Positions 8,050 through 17,648 of a stretch of DNA of 64,000 bases are shown piece after piece. How positions within the stretch are numbered: position 1 is the stretch's first letter; the number at the start of each line of letters is the position of its first letter. Origin of the DNA: Paraburkholderia sabiae. GTDB taxonomy: Bacteria > Pseudomonadota > Gammaproteobacteria > Burkholderiales > Burkholderiaceae. Below the pieces are notes generated by a model, which did no database searches, was not told the DNA's origin, and saw only the letters and a list, made by a program, of their open reading frames with translations. The stretch covers positions 3,534,001 to 3,598,000 of the forward strand of contig NZ_CP125295.1 in NCBI RefSeq assembly GCF_030412785.1. Direction: 5' to 3'. The position numbers were made by a program, and so were the translations under genes.

Positions 8050-8580
8050 TTCGCTGGCATCCGCGGTTTCGTGTTGGTTTATTAGCGTTGCCCCTGTGCG
8101 GGGCGGCACCTACTTTTCTTTGCAGCGGCAAAGAAAAGTAGGCAAAAGAAAGCCGCTTCAAACCTCCGGTGCCCGCCTGGATACCGCTTCAGCATGCCGC
8201 AGTTGAGCTGTGGCGCAGCGACGTCGGCACTCCGTAGAAAGCCCGCAGTCAACCGCGCACGGCGAAAAATCCACACACAGTCTGGAGCACATACCGCCGC
8301 AATTGGACCGACGGCAAACGGACAAAAGCAAGCCGACCGAATGTGCCCCAAGTGGATGTCAACTTTCGCGCCGCGCGCACCTCACTGCGGGCTTTCTACG
8401 GAGGTTCGCCTCGCTGCGCGACAGCTCAAAGAACGCATGCCGTAGCGTTATCCTGGCAGGCACCGGAGGTTCAAAAGCGGCTTTCTTTGGTTACTTTCTT
8501 TGCCGCGGCAAAGAAAGTAACTGCCGCCCCGCACAGGGGCAACGCTAATAGACCGATACGAATTCGCGGATGCCAGCGAA
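8050..8580. repeat. Long imperfect inverted repeat (about 220-bp arms)
   Basis: The segment from 8050 to about 8266 is the imperfect reverse complement of about 8366 to 8580. Matching pieces include TTCGCTGGCATCCGCG at the outer ends, TAGCGTTGCCCC, the run around ACCTCCG, GAGCTGT, and CCGTAGAAAGCCCGCAGT near the inner ends. The loop is about 100 bp. Each arm holds its own palindrome: 8109-8142 (imperfect) and 8490-8521 (a perfect 32-bp palindrome, centre GCCGCGGC). I recall this class of palindromic sequence as recurring between genes in Paraburkholderia genomes. No transposase is present. The rest of 8013-8648 carries no supportable gene; a run of T follows the IclR stop at 8012 and an A-rich stretch is at 8580-8610. 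Confidence 0.8.
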
Positions 8581-8648
8581 AAGACAAAAAGCAAAAAGCA
8601 AAAAAGGGCAAGAATGGCGACTAGCGTCGCAGACAAAAAAACACACCC

Positions 8649-9515
8649 TTACTGCGACTCATCCTCCGCGGCAACATCGGCCGCTAGCCGAGCCTTAGCA
8701 TTCCGCATCTTCTCAAGCGTCCTGGGCTCGAGCCGCAGAGCAACGCCTATAGCAAGCGCATCCATAACACAAAGATGCACGAGCCTGGACACACCAGGCG
8801 TATTAGGATCGACAGGACTAGCCACTCGCAAGAGCAGAGGAATATCGACAAGCCAGGCCAACCGGGACCCGACATTGGTCAAAGCAATGGTAGTCGCACC
8901 GCGCTCCTTGGCGATCTGCATACTCTCATTCACTTCAACACTACGCCCCGAATGAGAAATCGCAAAAGCAACATCACCAGGCTCGAGCAACCCAGCGTAT
9001 AACCGCTGCAAATGAGCATCAGTAAAAGCACTAGCGGCAATATCAAGCCGCAAAAACCGCAAGGCAGCATCCTGAGCAACAAGCCCGGACCCTGATCCAA
9101 CTCCAAAAAAATAAACCCGCCGCGCCCCAGTCAGCGCAGCCAGCGCGGCATTCACAGCAACAGGATCAATCGCGCCACGCGCCTGCGTAATCCCCTCGAC
9201 AGCCGCCTCGCCGACCTTGTCGAACAACGTCTGCGTGTCGTCGTCCCGCGCGACGGCCGTCGACGCGTACGGCATCCCGCCCGCGACGCTCTGCGCTAGC
9301 TGCATCTTGAAGTCGCGCAAACCATGCGCGCCCACCGCGCGACAAAAACGCGTCACGGAAGGCTCCGATACGTCCGCGCGCTGCGCAAGCTCGGTGATGC
9401 TCGCGCGCATCGCGAAGTCGACATCGGACAGCACCATGTCGGCGACCTTGCGCTCGGCCGGCCGCAGCGATTCGAGCGCGCTGCGGATGTGAGGAATCAG
9501 GTTCGGTGCGGACAC
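8649..9515 (-). CDS. RpiR/MurR-family regulator with SIS domain
   Basis: A 288-aa sugar-responsive regulator. The N-terminal RpiR helix-turn-helix has LRPAERKVADMVL at 17-29 and ITELAQRADVSEPSVTRFCRAVG. A SIS phosphosugar-binding domain follows at about 120-250, with RRVYFFGVGSGSG and ISHSGRSVEV. The start is GTG 9515 with AAGGAA upstream. It lies 43 bp after the ABC ATPase gene on the same strand and very probably controls the adjacent transporter locus. The ligand is expected to be a phosphorylated sugar or a sugar-acid derivative. Confidence 0.9.
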   Translation of the reverse strand: MSAPNLIPHIRSALESLRPAERKVADMVLSDVDFAMRASITELAQRADVSEPSVTRFCRAVGAHGLRDFKMQLAQSVAGGMPYASTAVARDDDTQTLFDKVGEAAVEGITQARGAIDPVAVNAALAALTGARRVYFFGVGSGSGLVAQDAALRFLRLDIAASAFTDAHLQRLYAGLLEPGDVAFAISHSGRSVEVNESMQIAKERGATTIALTNVGSRLAWLVDIPLLLRVASPVDPNTPGVSRLVHLCVMDALAIGVALRLEPRTLEKMRNAKARLAADVAAEDESQ

Positions 9516-9558
9516 CCGTGCGTTCCTTTGATGGATGGTGAATCAGCGGCAGTTGCCG

Positions 9559-10632
<1,074 letters not shown>

Positions 10633-10681
10633 GCTGTCCTCACCGTCGTTGCATGTTGTCTTTCGAGCCTTGTTTCGGGCG

Positions 10682-11455
10682 CTAAAGCGATTCGAGCGTC
10701 AGGTCTTCCGCCATCAGCCGGTTGCCTGCCAGCAAGCCGCCATCGACGGGCAACACGACGCCCGTAATCACGCGCGCCATCGGCGACGCGAGAAAGAGCA
10801 CGGCGTCAGCGATATCGTCGGGCGTCGCGAAGTCGCGTAGCGGATACCACTTCTTCAGATCCTCGAAAACCTTCGGGTTCCTGTCGACGCGCGCCTGCCA
10901 CGCCTTCGTCTTCACCGTCCCCGGACACACGATGTTCGCGCGTATGCCGTAGCGCCCAAGCTCGATCGCAAGCGACTTCGTGTAGCTGATAAGCCCCGCC
11001 TTCGCCGCGCTGTAAGCGGGATGGCCGAGCGCCGTGATGCCGTTCACGGAGCCGATCAGCACGATCGATCCCGCCTGCCGCCCGATCATCGACGCGCGCA
11101 CCGCCTCGACCGTGTGATACGTGCCGTTCAGGTTCAGGTGCACGTCGCGCTGCCAGCTTGCGGCGTCCGTCTTCGCGAGCGTCATGGCATCGGCGGCGCC
11201 TGCGTTCGCCACGAGCACGTCGACCGGGCCGCGCGCGGCGACCGCCTGCGCGACGCGCTCGCGCACGGCGTCGGCATCGCCGAGATCGACGGCAATCGGC
11301 GTCACGTTGTCCGCGCCCAGTACCGCGACCAGTTGATCGAGCGCGGCGGCGTCGACATCGAGCGCGAGCACCGTCGCGCCGTCCTCGACGAAACGCCGGC
11401 ACAACACGCTGCCGATCCCGCCGCACGCTCCCGTCACCAGCACGACACGCTTCAT
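10682..11455 (-). CDS. SDR-family NAD(P)-dependent dehydrogenase
   Basis: Classical short-chain dehydrogenase, 257 aa. It has cofactor motif TGACGGIGS near 8-16, NAG at about 84-86, the catalytic serine in VLIGSVNG, and YSAAK with the active-site Tyr and Lys. Its place as first gene of the minus-strand operon with the ABC ATPase and RpiR regulator suggests that it oxidises the imported sugar or polyol. The substrate cannot be deduced from the sequence. Confidence 0.9.
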   Translation of the reverse strand: MKRVVLVTGACGGIGSVLCRRFVEDGATVLALDVDAAALDQLVAVLGADNVTPIAVDLGDADAVRERVAQAVAARGPVDVLVANAGAADAMTLAKTDAASWQRDVHLNLNGTYHTVEAVRASMIGRQAGSIVLIGSVNGITALGHPAYSAAKAGLISYTKSLAIELGRYGIRANIVCPGTVKTKAWQARVDRNPKVFEDLKKWYPLRDFATPDDIADAVLFLASPMARVITGVVLPVDGGLLAGNRLMAEDLTLESL

Positions 11456-11483
11456 GGGTTGTCCTCTCGGCGTTTGCGTTTTC

Positions 11484-11498
11484 GTGAAAATTTCCTAC
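11484..11498 (-). promoter_or_regulatory. Candidate operator near the SDR operon promoter
   Basis: Read on the minus strand, this is GTAGGAAATTTTCAC. It is 12/15 identical to GTAGGATTTTTTCAA at 11654-11668 on the plus strand. The two oppositely oriented copies lie near the two ends of the divergent intergenic region. The RpiR regulator of the locus is the natural candidate ligand. Confidence 0.45.
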
Positions 11499-11631
11499 AT
11501 AGTGCACATTTACAGAGTTCGCGAAGCCTGCAGCCGCTACAAACATCACGCACCCTGCACTGCACAAAAAGCCCATCATTTACAGCATGTTATGCAAAAA
11601 ACCGCCGAACAAAAAATATCGTCAGCCCTAC

Positions 11632-11668
11632 GTGACAATATTTTTTTTCGTGTGTAGGATTTTTTCAA
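11632..11668 (+). promoter_or_regulatory. Promoter of the sugar ABC operon with overlapping operator
   Basis: A -35 GTGACA (11632-11637) and -10 TAGGAT (11655-11660) lie 17 bp apart, with a long T tract in the spacer. The 15-mer at 11654-11668, a copy of the site near the SDR gene in inverted orientation, covers the -10 and the start of transcription, a position suited to repression. Confidence 0.55.
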
Positions 11669-11721
11669 ACAAATCAACCCAAGCAGCCGGCTACGGCAGC
11701 GGACCACCCAGGAGAGACGAA

Positions 11722-12954
11722 ATGTCGTTGCATGCACGTGCTTCCCTTACGCTCGGCAAAGTCGCCGCAGCGCTCGCGTTTGCAGGTCTTGCCCTATCGG
11801 CGCACGCCGACACGGTGCGTGTGACGGTCGCGCATTACAGCGACGCGACGGCGCCGTACTTCGAGAAAATGGCCCGCCAGTTCGAGAAGGCCAACCCCGG
11901 CACCACGATCAAGATCGAAGACGTGAACTGGGACACGCTGCAACAGAAGCTGCAAACGGACATCTCGGGCAACGCCAACGCCGACCTCGCGATCGTCGGC
12001 ACGCGCTGGCTGCTCGACTTCGTGAAGGACGACGTCGCCGAGCCGCTCGACGGCTACATGGACGCGAGCTTCAAGAACCGCTTCATCGCGCCGTTCCTGG
12101 CGCCTGGCCAGATCAACGGCAAGACGTACGGCCTGCCGATCGCCGCGTCGGCGCGCGCGCTGTACTACAACAAGGATCTGCTCGCGAGCGTCGGCTATCC
12201 GAACGGCCCGAAGACGTGGAACGACGTGATCGATGCGTCGAAGAAGCTGAAGGCGAAGGGCGTCGCCGGTTTCGGCCTGCAAGGCAAGGAAATTGAAACC
12301 GACGTGTACTACTACTACGCGCTGTGGACCAACGGCGGCGACGTGCTGAACAAGGAAGGCAAGGCCGGCTTCGATTCGCCCGCGGGCATCAAGGCCGCGA
12401 CGCTGTACAAGTCGATGATCGACCAGGGTCTGACGCAGCAAGGCGTGACGGGCTACAGCCGTGAAGACGTGCAGAACCTCTTCAAGCAGGGCCGCGTCGC
12501 GATGATGATCTCCGCGCCGTTCCTCGCGAAGCAGATCAAGAAGGAAGCGCCGAACCTGAAGTACGGCATCGATCCGCTGCCGGTCGGCACGACGGGCGCG
12601 ACGTACGCCGTTACCGATTCGATCGTGATGTTCAAGAACTCGAAGGTGAAGAAGGACGCCTGGAAGTTCCTCGACTATCTGTTCACGAAGGAACCGCGCG
12701 TCGAGTTCACGAGCACGGAAGGTTTCCTGCCGACCACCAAAGCTGAAGCCGCCGACCCCGCATTCGCCGATGCCGACACCAAGGCGTTCATCGCCCTGCT
12801 GCCGCAAGCGCGTTTCGCACCGACGGTGACGGGCTGGGAAGACACCGCGAAGGCCGTGACGAACGCGATGCAGGCCGTGTATCTCGGCAAGGCCAAGCCT
12901 GACGATGCGCTGAAGCAGGCCGCGAATCAGGCGAATCAGGCGCTCGGTCACTGA
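11722..12954 (+). CDS. Sugar ABC transporter substrate-binding protein
   Basis: Periplasmic solute-binding protein of 410 aa, bacterial extracellular solute-binding family 1. The Sec signal peptide covers about residues 1-28 and ends at LSAHA. The mature part has TVAHYSDATAPYFEKMARQFEKANPGTTIKI, typical of maltose/glycerol-phosphate type receptors. ATG 11722 is chosen because GGAGAGACGAA precedes it; an upstream in-frame ATG at 11587 would put nonsense ahead of the signal peptide. It is the first gene of the plus-strand transporter operon, followed by a hairpin and two permeases. Confidence 0.92.
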   Translation: MSLHARASLTLGKVAAALAFAGLALSAHADTVRVTVAHYSDATAPYFEKMARQFEKANPGTTIKIEDVNWDTLQQKLQTDISGNANADLAIVGTRWLLDFVKDDVAEPLDGYMDASFKNRFIAPFLAPGQINGKTYGLPIAASARALYYNKDLLASVGYPNGPKTWNDVIDASKKLKAKGVAGFGLQGKEIETDVYYYYALWTNGGDVLNKEGKAGFDSPAGIKAATLYKSMIDQGLTQQGVTGYSREDVQNLFKQGRVAMMISAPFLAKQIKKEAPNLKYGIDPLPVGTTGATYAVTDSIVMFKNSKVKKDAWKFLDYLFTKEPRVEFTSTEGFLPTTKAEAADPAFADADTKAFIALLPQARFAPTVTGWEDTAKAVTNAMQAVYLGKAKPDDALKQAANQANQALGH

Positions 12955-12991
12955 GCCGCTGTTGCCTTGACGATCCGTTAGCGTAGTACCG

Positions 12992-13024
12992 GAAGCCGCA
13001 TCGATTCGACGTCGATGCGGCTTC
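12992..13024 (+). terminator. Intercistronic hairpin between binding protein and permease
   Basis: GAAGCCGCATCGA and its exact complement TCGATGCGGCTTC enclose a 7-base loop. No U tract follows, so it is more likely a partial terminator or mRNA-stabilising structure that leaves the binding protein more abundant than the permeases, as is common in ABC operons. Confidence 0.65.
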
Positions 13025-13079
13025 ATGTTCGCTTCACGTTTGATAAGCACGCGGTAAACGCACCATTCCTGAGGGCTTC

Positions 13080-14009
13080 ATGAGTACCAACGCCCAAGCA
13101 TCCGTCGACCAGGCGCGCGCCGGCCGTTCCATCGCCCCACGCGCCGCCGCGCCCTGGTGGCTGATCGCGCCGAGTCTGATCCTCGCGCTGTTCATCATCA
13201 GCTATCCGATCTTCAACATCGTGTGGCAGTCGCTGCACGAGGTGTCGCGTTTCGGTGCGATCCGGGATTTCACCGGTCTGAAAAACTTCTACACGGTGTT
13301 CGCAGACCCCGTGTTTCTCGATTCGCTGCGCCGGACTGTTGTCTGGACCGCGAGCGTGGTGGGCGGCACGGTGATCATCTCCGTGCCCGTTGCGCTGGTG
13401 CTGAATCAGGACTTCCACGGCCGCGGCATCGCGCGCACGATCGTGATGTTGCCGTGGTCCGTATCGCTGACGATGACGGCCGTCGTCTGGCGCTGGGCCT
13501 TCAACGACGATTACGGCATGGTCAACGTCACGTTGCAGCGGCTCGGTTTGATCGGCGGCCCGATTCATTGGCTCGCTACTCCCGAGCTGGCGTTTCCCGT
13601 CGAAATCGCCGTCGGCATTCTCGTGTCGATTCCGTTCACGGTAACGATCCTGCTCGGCGGTTTGTCGTCCGTGCCCGGCGATATCTACGAAGCCGCGCGC
13701 ATCGACGGCGCAAGTTCGTGGCAGCAGTTCCGCCAGCTGACGCTGCCCTTGCTGCGCCCGTTCGTGAACATGGCGATCCTGCTGAACGTGATCTACGTGT
13801 TCAACTCGTTTCCGATCATCTGGGTGATGACGCAAGGCGGCCCCGACAACGGCACGCATATTCTCGTCACTTACCTGTACGAACTCGGCTTCAGGCTCGG
13901 ACGTCCGGGTCAGGCTGCGGCCGTGTCGCTCGTGATGCTCATCATGCTGTTCGTGTTTTCGGTGCTCTATTTGCGCGTGCAGCCGTCGAAAGAAGGAGAG
14001 CCCGCATGA
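13080..14009 (+). CDS. Sugar ABC transporter permease (MalF type)
   Basis: Inner-membrane permease of 309 aa with about six hydrophobic segments; the first is WWLIAPSLILALFIISYP. The EAA loop is near residues 200-220 (YEAARIDGASSWQQFRQLTLPLL) and docks the ATPase. It overlaps the second permease by ATGA. With the binding protein before it and the MalG-type permease after it, this completes a CUT1-type importer. Confidence 0.92.
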   Translation: MSTNAQASVDQARAGRSIAPRAAAPWWLIAPSLILALFIISYPIFNIVWQSLHEVSRFGAIRDFTGLKNFYTVFADPVFLDSLRRTVVWTASVVGGTVIISVPVALVLNQDFHGRGIARTIVMLPWSVSLTMTAVVWRWAFNDDYGMVNVTLQRLGLIGGPIHWLATPELAFPVEIAVGILVSIPFTVTILLGGLSSVPGDIYEAARIDGASSWQQFRQLTLPLLRPFVNMAILLNVIYVFNSFPIIWVMTQGGPDNGTHILVTYLYELGFRLGRPGQAAAVSLVMLIMLFVFSVLYLRVQPSKEGEPA

Positions 14010-14851
14010 ACGTGAAAATGAAACGCACCGTGTGGTGCTGGCTCGCGCTGTCGCCGCTCATCGTGGTCGTGCTGTTTCCGTTCGCCGTGATGCTGTTCAC
14101 GGCGTTGAAGCCCGCGCAGGAAGTGTTCATTTATCCCGCGCGCTGGTTGCCCGTGCATTGGCAATGGCAGAATTTCGCCGACATGTGGACGGCCGCGAAT
14201 TTCGGCGTCGCGCTGCGCAACAGCACGATCATCAGCCTGCTTTCGACGGCGCTCGCGCTCGCCGTCAGCCTGCCCGCCGCGTATGCACTCGCGCGCTTTC
14301 CGTTTCGCGGACGCGGGCTGTATCGACAGTTCCTGCTCGTCACGCAGATGCTCTCGCCGATTCTGCTGGTGGTCGGCCTGTTCCGTCTCGCCGCGATGAT
14401 TCCGTATGGCGACGGCAATCTTGTCGATTCGAAGATCGGCGTGATCGTGTCGTATGCAGCGTTCAATATCGCGTTTGCGGTGTGGATGCTGTCGTCGTAT
14501 TTCGCCACCGTGCCGCGCGATCTGGAAGAGTCGGCGTGGCTCGAAGGATGCAGCCGCACGCGCGCGGTGTTCAAGGTGTTTCTGCCGCTCGCGGTGCCCG
14601 CCATTGTCGTGACGGCCATCTTCACGTTCATCAACGCGTGGAATGAGTTCGCCGTTGTCTACACGCTGATCCGCTCGCCCGAAAACAAGACGCTCACCGT
14701 GCAGGTCACCGATATGGTGGCGGGCAAGTATGTCGTCGAATGGCATCTGGTGATGGCCGCGACGTTGTGCGCGACGTTGCCGGTGTCGATCGTGTTCGCG
14801 TGGCTTCAGCGATATCTTGTGAAGGGCCTCGCGCTCGGTGCGGTCAAGTAA
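14006..14851 (+). CDS. Sugar ABC transporter permease (MalG type)
   Basis: Second inner-membrane permease, 281 aa, starting at ATG 14006 inside the stop of the previous gene with AGGAGAG upstream. Helices include WCWLALSPLIVVVLFPF and a segment around LVTQMLSPILLVVGLF. The EAA loop is at LEESAWLEGCSRTRAVFKV. The phrase FINAWNEFAVVYTL is typical of MalG/UgpE permeases. An internal open frame begins much further upstream but the upstream part is a shadow of the first permease. Confidence 0.92.
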   Translation: MNVKMKRTVWCWLALSPLIVVVLFPFAVMLFTALKPAQEVFIYPARWLPVHWQWQNFADMWTAANFGVALRNSTIISLLSTALALAVSLPAAYALARFPFRGRGLYRQFLLVTQMLSPILLVVGLFRLAAMIPYGDGNLVDSKIGVIVSYAAFNIAFAVWMLSSYFATVPRDLEESAWLEGCSRTRAVFKVFLPLAVPAIVVTAIFTFINAWNEFAVVYTLIRSPENKTLTVQVTDMVAGKYVVEWHLVMAATLCATLPVSIVFAWLQRYLVKGLALGAVK

Positions 14852-14909
14852 GGTCTTTTAACGACGGTGATGGCGCGCTGCGAAGTGGTTACCTGTAAAT
14901 CGTAAAAAT

Positions 14910-14928
14910 TGGCCATTTCATATGGCCA
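14910..14928. promoter_or_regulatory. Palindrome upstream of the AhpD-like gene
   Basis: TGGCCAT-TTCAT-ATGGCCA is a perfect 7-bp dyad with a 5-bp spacer, 62 bp before the next start codon. There is no T tract, so it looks more like an operator than a terminator. The binding protein is unknown. Confidence 0.4.
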
Positions 14929-14989
14929 GTTTCACGCCTAATCTTCATGTGTGGCGCAGGTAAAGCGCACTCTCACTGAGGAAACCATC

Positions 14990-15427
14990 ATGGAACAGCG
15001 TCTCGACTTCTACAAAGCCAACCCGCACGCGATCAAGGCGATGCTCGCGCTCGAAGAGCGCATCAACAAGAGCGACCTCGAAAAGTCGCTGACGGAACTG
15101 GTGCGTCTGCGCGCATCGCAGATCAACGGCTGCGCGTTCTGCGTCGACATGCACACCGCCGATGCACGTAAGGGCGGCGAAACCGACCGTCGCCTGGCGA
15201 CAGTTGTCGTATGGCGCGAAACGCCGTTCTTCACGGCGCGCGAACGCGCGGCACTGGAATGGACGGAAGCGTTGACGTTGATCTCCCAGGATCACGTGCC
15301 CGACGCCGTGTGGGAAGCCGTCAAGCCGCACTTCAGCGAAGCCGAACTGGTCGACCTGACGTTGCTGATTTCGGCGATCAATGCATGGAACCGCTTCGCG
15401 ATTTCGTTCCGGAAATTGCCGTCGTAA
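14990..15427 (+). CDS. Carboxymuconolactone decarboxylase / AhpD-family protein
   Basis: A 145-aa all-helical protein. The CxxC-containing active-site motif CAFCVDMH at about residues 41-48 is the peroxidase signature of AhpD-like proteins, which use a thiol pair to remove hydroperoxides. ATG 14990 is preceded by GAGGAAA; an in-frame start 13 codons upstream has no such site. It stands alone between the ABC operon and a strong terminator. A redox role is likely, but the electron donor is not seen here. Confidence 0.88.
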   Translation: MEQRLDFYKANPHAIKAMLALEERINKSDLEKSLTELVRLRASQINGCAFCVDMHTADARKGGETDRRLATVVVWRETPFFTARERAALEWTEALTLISQDHVPDAVWEAVKPHFSEAELVDLTLLISAINAWNRFAISFRKLPS

Positions 15428-15460
15428 TGCGGGCGTTCGCGTAGTACGTGTCGTGTGAAG

Positions 15461-15484
15461 AAAGCGGGCAATGCCCGCTTTTTT
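15461..15484. terminator. Rho-independent terminator
   Basis: AAAGCGGGC-AAT-GCCCGCTTT forms a 9-bp stem with a 3-base loop, flanked by an A run and a T run. It can act in both directions, for the AhpD-like gene on the plus strand and the small membrane protein on the minus strand. Confidence 0.9.
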
Positions 15485-15508
15485 GTTTTCGAGCGACGGC
15501 GCATGCCG

Positions 15509-15784
15509 TCACGACGGCTTCGACCCACGCCACGTCCTGATGAGCAGGATCACGGCGGCAGGCACGTGCACGATTCCGAAGCCGAGAGCGAACGCGATCC
15601 AGTGCGGCACCGGTGTGGCCGATGCAAATGCCGATGTCGCGCCGAACAGCAAGCCTGTGATGATCAACGCCGCGTGCGCCACTTCGCGTTTGACGATGCC
15701 TCGCGTGAAGCGGGGAATCTCGTAGTGCGCGTAAATGACGGCGGCGAGCGTGAGCAAAGCGGCGAGAACATACACGGGAATCAT
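15509..15784 (-). CDS. Small three-helix membrane protein, unknown function
   Basis: A 91-aa protein starting at ATG 15784 with three hydrophobic segments: VYVLAALLTLAAVIYAH, a second around HAALIITGLLFGATSAFA, and WIAFALGFGIVHVPAAVILL. A short basic stretch (RFTRGIVKREV) lies between the first two. The family is not recognised. It is convergent with the AhpD-like gene across a shared terminator and divergent from the dienelactone hydrolase gene. The regular hydrophobic pattern supports a real gene. Confidence 0.7.
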   Translation of the reverse strand: MIPVYVLAALLTLAAVIYAHYEIPRFTRGIVKREVAHAALIITGLLFGATSAFASATPVPHWIAFALGFGIVHVPAAVILLIRTWRGSKPS

Positions 15785-15932
15785 GGCATCTTGCGAGCGG
15801 CAGTCGTACCTGCAACGTTGCGCGCAAACGCTATGCCGCTTGCAGCGCGCTTTCAATTCACGCGAGTCCGTGAACCTGCATGTCACACGCGTTGGCGCTA
15901 TGCTAGTGAGTCCATTCAACAGGAACACACTC

Positions 15933-16643
15933 ATGAACACGACGACGGGATCCATGGTCACTTTTAGCCGCCCGGACGGCAAAGAACTGCAAGGTTATCT
16001 CGCGGCGCCCGAAAAAACGGAAGGCGCGCCCGCGGTGGTCGTCATTCAGGAATGGTGGGGCTTGAACGACCAGATTCGCGGTGTCGCGAACCGTCTTGCG
16101 GCTGCCGGTTACTTCGCGCTCGTGCCCGATCTGTATCGCGGCAAATCGACGGTCGAAGAAGAGGAAGCGCATCATCTGATGGATGGGCTCGATTTCGGCG
16201 ATGCCGCATCGCAAGACGTTCGCGGCGCGGTTCAGTACCTCAAGCAGAAGTCCGGTCGCGTCGCGGTGATGGGCTACTGCATGGGCGGCGCGCTGACGTT
16301 CCTCACGCTATGTCAAAGCCCCGAGGTTGCGGCGGGCGTCGTGTTCTACGGATTCCCTCCGCTCGAGTACATCGACGCGTCGAAGATCAAGGCGCCCGTG
16401 CTCGCCCATTGGGCCACGCAGGACGCGTTCTTCGCTGCGGCAACCGTCGATACGCTGGAATCGAAACTGCGCGAAGCAAATGTCGATGCCGAGTTCCATC
16501 GCTATCTCGCGCATCATGCGTTCGCTAACGAAACGGCTGTCGGCCATAGCCGCATCGCCGGCACGCAGTACGATCCCGTCTGGTCGCAAATGGCGTGGGA
16601 CCGCACGCTGACGTTCCTCGGGCGCAGGCTTTGGGAAAAGTGA
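15933..16643 (+). CDS. Dienelactone hydrolase family protein
   Basis: Alpha/beta hydrolase of 236 aa with the Cys-Asp-His triad of this family: Cys116 in GYCMGG, Asp164 in WATQDAFF, and His195 in AHHAFANE. Start ATG 15933 has AGGAACA upstream; earlier in-frame starts lie in non-coding sequence. Dienelactone hydrolases open lactone rings in chlorocatechol degradation, but many paralogues have unknown substrates, and no aromatic-ring genes adjoin this one. It stands alone, so a general hydrolase function is the safest statement. Confidence 0.88.
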   Translation: MNTTTGSMVTFSRPDGKELQGYLAAPEKTEGAPAVVVIQEWWGLNDQIRGVANRLAAAGYFALVPDLYRGKSTVEEEEAHHLMDGLDFGDAASQDVRGAVQYLKQKSGRVAVMGYCMGGALTFLTLCQSPEVAAGVVFYGFPPLEYIDASKIKAPVLAHWATQDAFFAAATVDTLESKLREANVDAEFHRYLAHHAFANETAVGHSRIAGTQYDPVWSQMAWDRTLTFLGRRLWEK

Positions 16644-16655
16644 TCGCATGAATAA

Positions 16656-16687
16656 AGCCGCGCGCGTGTCATCGAGACTGCGCGCGG
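16656..16687. terminator. Hairpin between convergent genes
   Basis: GCCGCGCGC and GCGCGCGGC form a 9-bp GC stem with a 14-base loop just after the dienelactone hydrolase stop and before the YoaK-type gene stop. T tracts are weak, so termination efficiency is uncertain. Confidence 0.5.
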
Positions 16688-16696
16688 CCCGAAGAC

Positions 16697-17455
16697 TCAC
16701 CGCCCGCGTCGCGGATACCTCAACAGATCGTCGGCAACGGGCACGACCGCGAGCACGAGCAGCAGCGCCGCCAGCGGCACCGTCGCCGCAAAGCCCACCT
16801 GCTTGAACGCGATCGCACCGGCCAGTCCGCCCGCCAGAAACATCCCGAGCAGCGACGCGAGCAAACCGAGCCGACGCATATCTGCGCCGACATAGCCCGC
16901 TTCCGTCGACGCGACGCCCCGGTTCCAGTACAAGCCTTTGCCGATTTCGATGCCGAGATCCGTCACGAGTCCCGTGACGTGCGTGGTGCGGATTTCCGCC
17001 TTCGATATCTTGGTGATCATCGCGTTCTGCAGGCCCATCACGTAGCACAGCACGGTAACCGTGGCCGGAACGTACAGCAGACGATGTTGTTCGAGGTTCG
17101 CGCCGAGCATGCCGAAACACAGCAGCAACAGCCCTTCGAGTACGAGCGGCATCGCGTAGACACTGTGCGTGCCTCTGCGCCGGCCCCAGTTGATCAGAAT
17201 GGCCGAACTCGCCGCGCCGGCGAGAAACGCGAAGATCGAACTCGCCGCCGACAGCACGAACGCGAGGTTGCCGAGCGCGAGATTGTCGGCGAGCGACGAC
17301 ACCATGCCCGACATGTGCGATGTGTACTGGCCGATGGCGAGAAAGCCGCCAGCGTTCGCGGCACCCGCGACGCCCGCAAGCGCGAGGCCTAACCGCCGGT
17401 TGGCGGCGTCGGTGCGAGCGGCCGAGGTAAAGCCGCGAAGATAGTCGACGGGCAC
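16697..17455 (-). CDS. YoaK/DUF1275 family membrane protein
   Basis: A 252-aa integral membrane protein with about six helices. Characteristic features are AGAANAGGFLAIGQYTSHMSG near residues 30-50 and VMGLQNAMITKISKAEIRTTHVTG in the second half, both hallmarks of DUF1275. The function of the family is not established; it is often listed as a transporter-like protein. The start used is GTG 17455; no clear ribosome binding site is seen. It is a single gene facing the dienelactone hydrolase gene. Confidence 0.85.
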   Translation of the reverse strand: MPVDYLRGFTSAARTDAANRRLGLALAGVAGAANAGGFLAIGQYTSHMSGMVSSLADNLALGNLAFVLSAASSIFAFLAGAASSAILINWGRRRGTHSVYAMPLVLEGLLLLCFGMLGANLEQHRLLYVPATVTVLCYVMGLQNAMITKISKAEIRTTHVTGLVTDLGIEIGKGLYWNRGVASTEAGYVGADMRRLGLLASLLGMFLAGGLAGAIAFKQVGFAATVPLAALLLVLAVVPVADDLLRYPRRGR

Positions 17456-17648
17456 GATATGGCTGCAAAAGAAGGGAATTGCATCAATCCTACCTTCAAA
17501 TTGCGCCTATCTCGTTCTTGATCGACGACAGCAGCCTGCGATGATTTGTCGCAGGCAAAGGCTGCGAACGCGTGGCGGGTGTGCCCGTCGCGCCCGTCAG
17601 GCCCGCGAGTTCGCGACAGGGCGAACCCGCAAGCGTCAAGCGCGACGA

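Noticed and set aside
8194..8548. Short open frames inside the 8.05-8.58 kb inverted repeat
   Set aside because: Their sequence is dictated by the repeat arms, they have no ribosome binding sites or domains, and both strands are open for the same reason.
11587..11721. N-terminal extension of the sugar-binding protein from ATG 11587
   Set aside because: It would run through the promoter and precede the signal peptide. ATG 11722 has a clear ribosome binding site and a clean Sec signal.
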